Below are positions 5,883-11,970 of a stretch of 11,970 nucleotides of DNA, one piece after another. The translations under genes were made by a program, and so were the position numbers. Origin of the DNA: Chloroflexota bacterium (GTDB lineage: Bacteria > Chloroflexota > Anaerolineae > CG2-30-64-16); the NCBI GenBank assembly GCA_029555885.1, contig JAKPQT010000477.1:1-11970 (forward strand). The letters are read 5' to 3'. How positions within the stretch are numbered: the first letter of the stretch is position 1; every line of letters starts with the position of its first letter. Under the pieces are notes generated by a model. That model was not told where the DNA came from. It made no database searches and saw only the letters and a list, made by a program, of their open reading frames with translations.

Positions 5883-8217
5883 ACCGCGCCCGCTGGAACG
5901 CATAGTCGTCGATGCAGAACGGCGGTGCGCCGCTTGGTGCGCCGCTCGGCGTGGCAACCAGCCAGTAGAGGTACTCCTCGTTCGAGACGCGCGTCCCCCC
6001 GGCGCTCATCGTGTAGGTCCAGGATTCGACCTCCCGCAGTTGCCAGCGACCGTTCGGGTCCTGCACCGGCACGGCGGCGCTCGTGGTCGTATACGTTGCA
6101 GCCGTCGGGCGATTGGCTTGCTTAGCCAGGCCGTCCAGGTAGAACGTCACCTTGCCCCAGGCACTCGTGCCGCAGAAGTAGGCCCGCAGGCCGTCGCGCG
6201 CGGCATCCGGCGTCTCGATCAGCGCGATGAGGGCCGCGTTGGCCTCGCGCAGGGTCTGCTGCAGGCTCGCGGCCAGGGCCGGGTCAGCCGTCGCGCGCGG
6301 CGTCACGTTCGCGGCGGGCGGCGCGGCCGTGGCCGCCGGCGGCCGGACCGTGGCCGCGGCCGTAGCTGCGGGCGCGGCCGGCGGGGTTGCGGTTGCGGGC
6401 GGCGGCAGCAGGTCGAGCGTGGGCACCGGCTGGACGACCCCGCTGGTCGGCGTGGGCGTGACCACGTCCGGCGGCAGCGGCGTGTAGGTCCCGATGACCA
6501 GCGCGACCGCAGTCGCAACGGCCTCCTGGTAGGCTGCCGTCGCGCGGTTCGCGGGCACCGGCGTATAGGTGACGACGACAGGCGATGGCGTCAGCGTCGC
6601 GATGACGGCATTGTAGGGCCAGGGCGTTGCCTCCGGGTTGGCAATGGCGTCGCGCGTCGCCATGACATAATGTGCCGCCTGGGTCATCACGTTCTGCGGC
6701 TGCGGGGTAGGCGTGATGATGATGGGCGTTACGGCATCGACGGGCGTCGCCGTCGGCGTGCCGGTCAAGAAGGCGTAGGCCGCGGCGATGAGAGCATCTG
6801 CGGTGGCGGTGGCTTCATTCGCGGGCGTCGGCGTGTGCGGGACGATGGGCGGCAGGCCGGCCAGGAGCGCGTTCGCCTGCGCGGTCGCCAGGTTGGCCGG
6901 CGAGGGCGTCGGCGTGACGGGCCGGTAGGTCAGCGGAGTGGCCGTGCCGGTCGTGATGGCGATGGCCGTCGCCGTCCAGGCTTCGGCGGCCGCCGTCATG
7001 ATGTTCTCCGGTGTCGGCGTCAGGGTCGCAACGATCACGGCTTCGGTCGGCAGAGGCGGCACGGTTGGCGGCGGCGCAGCGAGGTTGAGCAGCAGCTCGG
7101 GCCCTTCGCCGAAGCTGGCCGGCCCCGAGCCGCTGTCCCAGGCGAACAGCGTTTCCCCGCTGCCCGGCCCGGTGATGCGCACGATCACGCCCGGCACCGC
7201 GTCGAGCACCTGCTTCTCGAGCCAGGCGAGCGCAGTGGCGTCAAGCGGAAGGACGTTGACGGTCCCTCGATCAAGGTCCGCCGGGTAAAGCGTCGGGAAG
7301 AGCGTCGCGGCCGCCGGCGCATTGAACACCTGCCGGAAGTCCGTGCGCGCATAATCGGGCAGCGAGTCGTCTGCCAGGAGATGCACCGTCCAGGAGCCGC
7401 CGGCGGTGGGGTTGAAGCGATCCGTCTCCAGTCCGGTGAGGCGCAGGACTGCCTCGCGGATGGGCGCGCCGCGCGGGACCTGGGTCAGGTCGAAGCGCGC
7501 GGCGGCGACGAACGACTGGCCTTCGTAATAGCCGGCATACAGGTACGAGTCGCCCAGGTGGTTGCCCCGCGTCTCCTGGCTGCCCCACCAGCCGGCCTCG
7601 CCCGCGGCCGGCCGGAGCGCCATGATGCGCCCGCCCGGCTCCGCGGTCGGGGTGTTGAAGCGCGTCGCCTCGGCTGCGACGAGCTGGCTGCCTGCCGCAG
7701 GGGTGGCCGTCTCAGCGCCGGCCTCCGTCTCTGCCCCAGTCGCAGTGTCTGCGCCAGCCCCAGTCTCTGGGGCTACTGTCACCCGCTGTGGCACAGGTGT
7801 GCCTGCCACGACAGGGGTCGGCAGGCCGGCCTGCTGGGCTGCACCCGTGCCGAACAGGCTGCTCAGCTCGCGGCCGGTCAGGTCCAGCCAGTAGAGGAAC
7901 ACGACCGTCGCCAATGCCAGCGCCAGCGCGCCCCACAGCAGCGCACGCGGCCAGCGGCTGCGGCGGTGCGGCCGCCGCTGTGTCCTGGCGCTCCGCGGCG
8001 GCTCGGCGGCCGGGCTGACCGCGGGCGCGGCCACGAAGAAGGCGCAGCTTGCATGGGTGGCAGTCAGGCAGAACTCGGACTGGTAGCTCAGGTCCGGCTC
8101 CCCGGGTGGGGTCTGAGCATAGCAGCGGTGTGACCAGGTCGGGTTAACGTTGGTGACAGCGCGGTCGGCGGACATGCCCAGGTACGGGCACTGGCGGCGG
8201 AGGTTCGGTTCAGTCAT
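5881..8217 (-). CDS. Membrane-anchored surface protein: Cys-rich cytosolic head, DNRLRE/CBM96-like domain, TPTP stalk
   Basis: A 778-residue protein not recognised by name. Residues 10-60 hold a Cys/His motif (CPYLG; Cys10, His30, Cys32, Cys50, Cys58), seen from memory at the N-terminus of various Chloroflexota membrane proteins and possibly metal-binding. A basic stretch (76-90) precedes one membrane helix (91-111), placing the head in the cytosol and the rest outside. After a Thr/Glu/Ala linker, residues about 195-378 resemble a DNRLRE/CBM96-type beta-sandwich (DSYLYAGYYEGQSFVAAARFDL), a fold tied to carbohydrate binding or adhesion. Residues 398-590 are five degenerate repeats anchored on TPTPxxN followed by Thr/Ala. 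Low-complexity Ala/Pro/Thr follows to 645. The C-terminal 130 residues form a separate domain with Cys682 and Cys768. The gene lies 20 bp after a glycosyltransferase, with a weak AGGGG site, so it is probably co-transcribed and a surface adhesin or glycan-associated factor. Confidence 0.8.
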   Translation of the reverse strand: MTEPNLRRQCPYLGMSADRAVTNVNPTWSHRCYAQTPPGEPDLSYQSEFCLTATHASCAFFVAAPAVSPAAEPPRSARTQRRPHRRSRWPRALLWGALALALATVVFLYWLDLTGRELSSLFGTGAAQQAGLPTPVVAGTPVPQRVTVAPETGAGADTATGAETEAGAETATPAAGSQLVAAEATRFNTPTAEPGGRIMALRPAAGEAGWWGSQETRGNHLGDSYLYAGYYEGQSFVAAARFDLTQVPRGAPIREAVLRLTGLETDRFNPTAGGSWTVHLLADDSLPDYARTDFRQVFNAPAAATLFPTLYPADLDRGTVNVLPLDATALAWLEKQVLDAVPGVIVRITGPGSGETLFAWDSGSGPASFGEGPELLLNLAAPPPTVPPLPTEAVIVATLTPTPENIMTAAAEAWTATAIAITTGTATPLTYRPVTPTPSPANLATAQANALLAGLPPIVPHTPTPANEATATADALIAAAYAFLTGTPTATPVDAVTPIIITPTPQPQNVMTQAAHYVMATRDAIANPEATPWPYNAVIATLTPSPVVVTYTPVPANRATAAYQEAVATAVALVIGTYTPLPPDVVTPTPTSGVVQPVPTLDLLPPPATATPPAAPAATAAATVRPPAATAAPPAANVTPRATADPALAASLQQTLREANAALIALIETPDAARDGLRAYFCGTSAWGKVTFYLDGLAKQANRPTAATYTTTSAAVPVQDPNGRWQLREVESWTYTMSAGGTRVSNEEYLYWLVATPSGAPSGAPPFCIDDYAFQRAR

Positions 8218-8237
8218 AGCAGCAACGTTAGCCCCTA

Positions 8238-9509
8238 TTATCTTTCTGGATTCAGCAGCCGGTCATAGACCTCATCCACCCGGCGGTAGACCGTTTGCCA
8301 GGCATAGCGTTCCTCGGCCCAGCGGCGGCCATTCGCCCGCAGACAGGCATTCAGCGCCGGGTCGGTCAGGAGCCGGACGGTCGCATCGGCGAAGGCCTCA
8401 GGCGTCGAGGCGATCAGGATGTTCTCGCTGTTTCGCGACTCGATGCCCTCTGCGCCGACCGGCGTCGAAACGATCGGCAGGCCGCGCAGCCAGGCATCTA
8501 CGATTTTGACCCGCATGCCGCCCCCCGCGTGCAGCGGCACGATGAACGCATCGGTCGCGGCCAGGTAGGCTGTCGGATCGGGCACGTACCCGGTGACCTC
8601 GATGCGCGGGTCTGCGGCCAGCGCGACGACCTCGGGCGGCGGGTTCTTGCCCGCGATGACGAGCCGCGCCTCCGGCACCTGTCGATGCACGAGCGGCAGC
8701 ACCTGTCCCGCAAACCAGAGCACGCCCTGGATGTTGGGCGGCCAGAACATCGTCCCCAGGTGCAGGATGGTCGGCGGGCCCCCAGGGATGCGCGGAATCA
8801 CAGCCACCTGTTCGGCATCCCCGCAGATCGGAACCACCGTAAACTTGGTTTCGTTGTCCGCGTCGTAGTAGTGGCCGGCGTCGCCCAGCAACGCCAGCAG
8901 GTGCAGCCGGTCCTCCTCCGTGACGGTCAGCACCGCATCATACGCGGCCAGCATCTGCGCCTCGTAGCGCGCAAACGCGCCAGCCTCCCGCCGGATGACC
9001 AGGCGGCGGAGCGCGTTGCGCTCGGTGTCCGCCATGCGCCGGGTGAGCAGGTAGATGGCGTTGTGTTCGTCCAGCACCGTTGCCGGTCGCCGCCGGTGGC
9101 TGCCGCTCTGGCGCGCCGCCTGACCTGCCGCAAGCTGCCCGTACCCCGCCATCGACAGCTGGTCTGCGTGAACCACCTGGAACGGAACCGCTTCCGTGAG
9201 ACGGCTCAGTGTGCGCGACATCTCGGCGATTTCGTCGCGCGCCACCACCATCGGTGAATTGGTGAGTAGCCCTTTGGCGGCTGCGCGGGCATTGCGCCAG
9301 GCTGAGCGCTGCATGGGAATGGCATGCACGCCCGCGCACAGGCCGGCCAGGTGCTCGATGGCCTCGCGGGTGTCATCGGGCCGCACGAAGGACACCAGTG
9401 TGACGTCGTGCGCCTCTGCAAGATGGCGCAGCATGTGATAGGCGCGCACCTTCGGCCCCGCGTCCAGGGGGTAGGGCAGCACCTGGGTCAGAAAGAGTAT
9501 CGCAGACAT
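8238..9509 (-). CDS. GT4-family glycosyltransferase
   Basis: The 423-residue GT-B enzyme would transfer a sugar from a nucleotide donor onto the growing lipid-linked glycan in the cytosol. The N-terminal Rossmann half begins LFLTQVLPYPLDAGPKVRAY (6-24), the acceptor-side glycine loop of GT4 enzymes. The C-terminal half contains ILHLGTMFWPPNIQGVLWF (248-266), RLVIAGKNPPPEV (282-294) and the donor-site stretch at 324-357 (LHAGGGMRVKIVDAW, then STPVGAEGIE). At the usual E-x7-E position the first Glu is not conserved and the second is Asp338, which occurs in a known sub-branch close to the EpsH1/PEP-CTERM-associated sugar transferases. The ATG at 9509 is the only ATG before an in-frame stop. A GGAGAG lies about 19 nt upstream, too far to be a normal binding site. 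A U-tract hairpin lies upstream, so a separate transcript is likely. The acceptor and donor sugars are unknown. Confidence 0.9.
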   Translation of the reverse strand: MSAILFLTQVLPYPLDAGPKVRAYHMLRHLAEAHDVTLVSFVRPDDTREAIEHLAGLCAGVHAIPMQRSAWRNARAAAKGLLTNSPMVVARDEIAEMSRTLSRLTEAVPFQVVHADQLSMAGYGQLAAGQAARQSGSHRRRPATVLDEHNAIYLLTRRMADTERNALRRLVIRREAGAFARYEAQMLAAYDAVLTVTEEDRLHLLALLGDAGHYYDADNETKFTVVPICGDAEQVAVIPRIPGGPPTILHLGTMFWPPNIQGVLWFAGQVLPLVHRQVPEARLVIAGKNPPPEVVALAADPRIEVTGYVPDPTAYLAATDAFIVPLHAGGGMRVKIVDAWLRGLPIVSTPVGAEGIESRNSENILIASTPEAFADATVRLLTDPALNACLRANGRRWAEERYAWQTVYRRVDEVYDRLLNPER

Positions 9510-9539
9510 CCTACGAGTCGACTGCTGCTCTCCTTACTG

Positions 9540-9605
9540 TCTATCCGAAAAAGGGGTAGTATAGCCCCTTGTGGGCGTCCTGACGGGTACGAGTATTCGG
9601 ATAGA
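9540..9605 (-). repeat. 10-bp inverted repeat enclosing the terminator hairpin
   Basis: TCTATCCGAA (9540-9549) and its exact reverse complement TTCGGATAGA (9596-9605) flank 46 bp. In the minus-strand RNA this long stem would enclose the hairpin at 9551-9570. Its 3' arm takes up the last two bases of that hairpin's U-tract. This suggests a structured leader or attenuator ahead of the glycosyltransferase, or a two-layer terminator. Confidence 0.6.
9546..9570 (-). terminator. Rho-independent-type terminator after the sugar transferase/YLP genes
   Basis: On the minus strand AAGGGG and CCCCTT pair around an 8-nt loop, and the 3' arm runs into five consecutive T. The site lies about 39 nt after the TAA of the small gene at 9609 and 41 nt before the glycosyltransferase ATG. 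The stem is only 6 bp, so termination may be partial. The loop contains TATACT, which resembles a -10 box but lacks a good -35. Confidence 0.6.
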
Positions 9606-9608
9606 TTC

Positions 9609-9806
9609 TTAGCGCCAGACGAGCGGCAGGTAGACCGGCAGCACCTGCGGGCCCACGCGCACGACCGGCAGGTAGAGCTCCGACGGCAGCGGCGAGATCG
9701 GCGAGGGCGGCGAAACTGCCATCCCCGCCGCGCCGCTGCGCCCCACTGCCAACGCCAACATCACCGCCAATACGCCGACCAGCAACGCCTGTCCCCACCT
9801 TGCCAT
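9609..9806 (-). CDS. Small secreted protein with tandem YLP tail motifs
   Basis: A 65-residue product, unrecognised by name. Residues 1-27 look like a signal peptide: Arg3, a long Leu/Val/Ala core, then a small-residue cut region near SGAAGMA. A short Ser/Pro linker follows, and the protein ends with two related motifs, LYLPVVRV and VYLPLVWR. A YLPLV-type tail is, from memory, common at the very C-terminus of secreted Chloroflexota proteins after Pro/Thr-rich linkers. Here almost nothing lies between signal peptide and tail. The ATG at 9806 is 6 bp after the upstream TGA, and an AGGGGAAG site lies 9 nt before it, inside the end of the sugar transferase gene. This supports real, coupled translation. 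It could be a small structural or sorting peptide of the glycan system, or the remnant of a larger secreted protein. Confidence 0.6.
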   Translation of the reverse strand: MARWGQALLVGVLAVMLALAVGRSGAAGMAVSPPSPISPLPSELYLPVVRVGPQVLPVYLPLVWR

Positions 9807-9812
9807 ATCAGC

Positions 9813-11393
9813 TCACTTCCCCTGCAACCGCAGAACCACCCCCACCGTCTTCAGCAGGATCAGTGCGTCCAAATACAGGCTGGCATGGCGCACATAATAC
9901 AGATCGTATTCCAGTTTGATGCGCGAGTCCTCCACTGAGTTACCGTAGCCGTAGCGTACCTGGGCCCAGCCGGTCACCCCGGGCCGAACGGCATGGCGCG
10001 CCCGGTAGAAGGGGATCTGTTCGGCCAGCCTCGCGATGAATTCGGGCCGTTCGGGCCGGGGCCCGATGAAGCTCATTTCCCCGCGCAGGACGTTGATCAA
10101 CTGCGGCAGCTCGTCGAGCCGCGCCTTGCGCAGCACCCGGCCGACCGGCGTCACCCGCGGGTCGTTGGATGAGGCCCACACTGCACCGGTCCCTTCCTCC
10201 GCGTTGGGCCGCATGGTGCGGAATTTGATGACTTCGAATAATCGCCCGGCCTTGCCCACGCGCGTCTGCCGGTAGAAGAGCGGTCCCGGGCTGGATATGG
10301 CGTTGGCCAGCGCGACGAACGGGATGAGCAGGCCGAGCGGAATCATGCCCAGCGCGGCAATCACCGCGTCGGTCCAGCGCTTCGCGAACCAGTAGACCCG
10401 CTCGATGGGGCCGCTGTCATTCGCAGGCAGTACGGCGTTCAGGTTGCGCCCAATGTGGTGGACCGGCACCCGCCCCAGCAAGCGTTCGTACAGCGCCGGC
10501 ATAGTCGTGACGCGGATACCGTGTTCGCGGCAGGTCATCAGGGCCTCGAATGCGCAGTCGCTCATCGCGTGTCGGTGGGTGATCGCCAACACCACCTCGT
10601 CGACAGCCAACTGTTGCGCGAGCCGAGGTAGCTCTGCACAGGCGCCAAGGATCGGGATGCCTGCGATCGGTCCGGCTGCCAGCTTGGCCTCATCATCGTC
10701 CACGAAGCCGACGATGTTATAACCTGTGCCGCGATAGGGGTTGCGCTTCGCCTCTGCCCCGTCGGCAGCCGGCGTTGGCTCCGATGAGACCGCATCTGCG
10801 AGCGCCAAACCCGACACGCCTGCGCCGAGGACAATCGCGCGCTGCTCGAAATTGGGCTGCACGAACAGGACCGCGTAGATGCCGCGCCACAGCCCCACGA
10901 ATGCCACGGCCAGGATGCCAAAGAGCACGCTCAACCCGCGCGAGGCCAGCGGCGGTGTGAAGAACGGGATCATCTGGTAGACCACGGAGGTCAGGGTGGC
11001 GGCCGCCATGGCCGATAACATGCTGTGCGGCGCACTCGCTGCGCGGGCCAGATCATAGGCTTCGAGCAACTGCGCGACCACCCACCAGATGAGCCCCAGC
11101 GTCACCCACCAGCGCCAGAGCGCGAAGAACGCCTCCGGGCTGTCCAGCCACGTCGTGCGCGCAGTGAGGGCGATCACCAGCGCGGCGACCAGCAAGGCAA
11201 CGTCGAACACGGCCAGCAGCAGTTTGCGCTCGGACACGCGCAGGCCGATGCTCGGCAGGGTCAGCCGCGGCAACCACGTCCGGCGACCGGTGCGCCCGGG
11301 GGGCGCTGTTGTAGGAACAGTGCCGGCCACGCGGCCATTCTGGCCCACGTGCCGGACCTGCGATTCCAGGGTCGTTACTCTCTCGTCGATCAT
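9813..11393 (-). CDS. Polyprenyl-phosphate sugar-1-phosphate transferase (WcaJ/WbaP type)
   Basis: The 526-residue membrane enzyme would move a sugar-1-phosphate from a UDP-sugar to undecaprenyl phosphate, the first step of exopolysaccharide repeat assembly. The N-terminus has several membrane helices (about 55-180), then a Rossmann-like domain with IVLGAGVSGLA (187-197). One more hydrophobic segment (about 342-365) leads into the catalytic bacterial sugar transferase domain: SPGPLFYRQTRVG (368-380), EVIKFRTMRPNAEEG (387-401), the catalytic RLDELPQL (Asp427, Glu428), SFIGPRPERPEF (441-452) and RPGVTGWAQ (470-478). Length fits the full-length PglC-domain fusions. The ATG at 11393 is chosen over an in-frame GTG at 11423, because AGAGGGAGAG lies 5 nt before the ATG. 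The enzyme may prefer glucose- or galactose-1-phosphate, but the sequence does not settle this. Confidence 0.95.
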   Translation of the reverse strand: MIDERVTTLESQVRHVGQNGRVAGTVPTTAPPGRTGRRTWLPRLTLPSIGLRVSERKLLLAVFDVALLVAALVIALTARTTWLDSPEAFFALWRWWVTLGLIWWVVAQLLEAYDLARAASAPHSMLSAMAAATLTSVVYQMIPFFTPPLASRGLSVLFGILAVAFVGLWRGIYAVLFVQPNFEQRAIVLGAGVSGLALADAVSSEPTPAADGAEAKRNPYRGTGYNIVGFVDDDEAKLAAGPIAGIPILGACAELPRLAQQLAVDEVVLAITHRHAMSDCAFEALMTCREHGIRVTTMPALYERLLGRVPVHHIGRNLNAVLPANDSGPIERVYWFAKRWTDAVIAALGMIPLGLLIPFVALANAISSPGPLFYRQTRVGKAGRLFEVIKFRTMRPNAEEGTGAVWASSNDPRVTPVGRVLRKARLDELPQLINVLRGEMSFIGPRPERPEFIARLAEQIPFYRARHAVRPGVTGWAQVRYGYGNSVEDSRIKLEYDLYYVRHASLYLDALILLKTVGVVLRLQGK

Positions 11394-11398
11394 GCCGT

Positions 11399-11408
11399 CT
11401 CTCCCTCT
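11399..11408 (-). promoter_or_regulatory. Ribosome binding site deciding the sugar transferase start
   Basis: The minus strand reads AGAGGGAGAG, 5 nt before the ATG at 11393. The alternative GTG at 11423 would place this site inside the coding sequence and has no comparable site of its own. Confidence 0.7.
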
Positions 11409-11500
11409 GGTCAATCCTGTCACAACCCGATTCAGTCTCGCTACTTTGATGCGTCTGCGTGAGACCTGCCGGAAGGACGCGCTGGCTCCATCGATTCCGT

Positions 11501-11970
11501 TCAGTCACGTACAAGCTGTCGATACACCCGGTCGAGCGCGACCTCCTCACGCGCACGTGCCTGATGATACCACAATTGGCCTGCGATGCCCATTTCATGC
11601 AGGCGTTCCGGTGCGGCCAACGCTTCGGCCAGGGCCGCGGCCAGGGCCGCTGTGTCGCCTGGCGGCACCACCCAGCCTGTTTTGCCGGGCACAACGTACT
11701 CGCCCAGTGCGCCGGACGCGGTCACCATGACGGGCACACCGAACCGGTAAGCCGTCGCGGGCAGGGCGGATTGCGTGCCATCGCGGTAGGGCAGCACGAG
11801 CAGCGCTGCCTGCCGGAACAGCTCGATGCCCTCCGCGTCATCGATGCGCCGGTTGCGCAACTCGACGCCCTGCGGCAACGCAGGCAGTGCCATGCCGGGA
11901 GCCAGTTGTCCCGCGATGATGAGCCGTGACTGTACTGTATTAGACGCACGAGTCGTATTCTGGTGACGTG
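11501..11970 (-). CDS. GT4-family glycosyltransferase, C-terminal part (cut by window edge)
   Basis: The frame is open from the right edge to the TGA at 11501, leaving about 155 residues; the N-terminal half is outside the window. Visible is the donor-binding half of a GT-B fold: SRLIIAGQLAPG near the edge, then LPQGVELRNRRIDDAEGIEL, LLVLPYRDGTQSALPATAY and GVPVMVTASGALGEYVVPGK, followed by TGWVVPPGDTAALAAAL. The YRDGTQS form is typical of a GT4 sub-branch that lacks the first Glu of the E-x7-E motif. It ends 107 bp before the sugar transferase start; that gap holds the Shine-Dalgarno site and no clear promoter or terminator. Co-transcription with the downstream genes is therefore plausible. 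It probably adds a sugar to the same lipid-linked glycan. Confidence 0.9.
   Translation of the reverse strand, partial: RHQNTTRASNTVQSRLIIAGQLAPGMALPALPQGVELRNRRIDDAEGIELFRQAALLVLPYRDGTQSALPATAYRFGVPVMVTASGALGEYVVPGKTGWVVPPGDTAALAAALAEALAAPERLHEMGIAGQLWYHQARAREEVALDRVYRQLVRD

Noticed and set aside
6040..8133. A long plus-strand open frame (about 697 codons) opposite the surface-protein gene
   Set aside because: The translation is Arg/Gly-rich low complexity with no domain, as expected from the antisense of a GC-rich Thr/Pro/Ala repeat gene. The minus-strand gene has clear domains.
9558..9563. TATACT as the -10 box of a glycosyltransferase promoter
   Set aside because: It lies in the loop of the terminator hairpin and has no good -35 box; transcription would begin inside the hairpin's 3' arm.

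Overview
The window is GC-rich, and every gene I can support lies on the minus strand, so transcription runs from high to low coordinates. The likely source is a Chloroflexota bacterium of the Anaerolineae/Ardenticatenia/Chloroflexia type. This is inferred from three style features: Thr-Pro 'TPTP' linkers with periodic Asn-x-x-Thr-Ala motifs, a cytosolic Cys motif of the CPYLG type ahead of a single membrane helix, and a short secreted protein ending in a YLPLV-like tail. No rRNA, tRNA, CRISPR array, transposase or replication origin was seen.

The window is the end of a surface-polysaccharide locus, and gene order below follows transcription. (1) 11970-9609: the C-terminal part of a GT4 glycosyltransferase, then a WcaJ/WbaP-type polyprenyl-phosphate sugar-1-phosphate transferase, then a tiny secreted protein with two YLP tail motifs. 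A hairpin with a U-tract follows. (2) 9509-5881: a second GT4 glycosyltransferase and a 778-residue membrane-anchored surface protein with a cytosolic Cys-rich head, a DNRLRE/CBM96-like domain and a long Thr/Pro/Ala stalk. (3) 5880-5576: about 300 bases without a gene, holding a compact five-hairpin element closed by 19-bp inverted repeats and a good sigma70-type promoter. (4) 5575-1442: a tightly packed operon of a Wzz/BY-kinase fusion, an NTP_transf_5 nucleotidyltransferase-like protein, a small S24/S26-type Ser-His peptidase and an HPr-kinase-like ATPase. Spacings here are 6 bp, a 14-bp overlap and a 4-bp ATGA overlap. A perfect palindrome supplies the last stop codon. (5) 1315-1: an extended -10 promoter, a strong ribosome binding site and the first 427 residues of a lipoprotein of the bacterial alpha-2-macroglobulin family, cut by the window edge.

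Together, the sugar transferase would start a lipid-linked glycan, the two GT4 enzymes would extend it, and the Wzz/BY-kinase would control chain length and export. The nucleotidyltransferase/peptidase/HprK-like trio has no assigned job here. It resembles accessory modules seen beside exosortase systems, lasso peptide clusters and other exopolysaccharide loci, but no peptide substrate, PqqD-like chaperone or exosortase is visible. That trio, the five-hairpin element and the 65-residue YLP protein are the least explained parts of the window.
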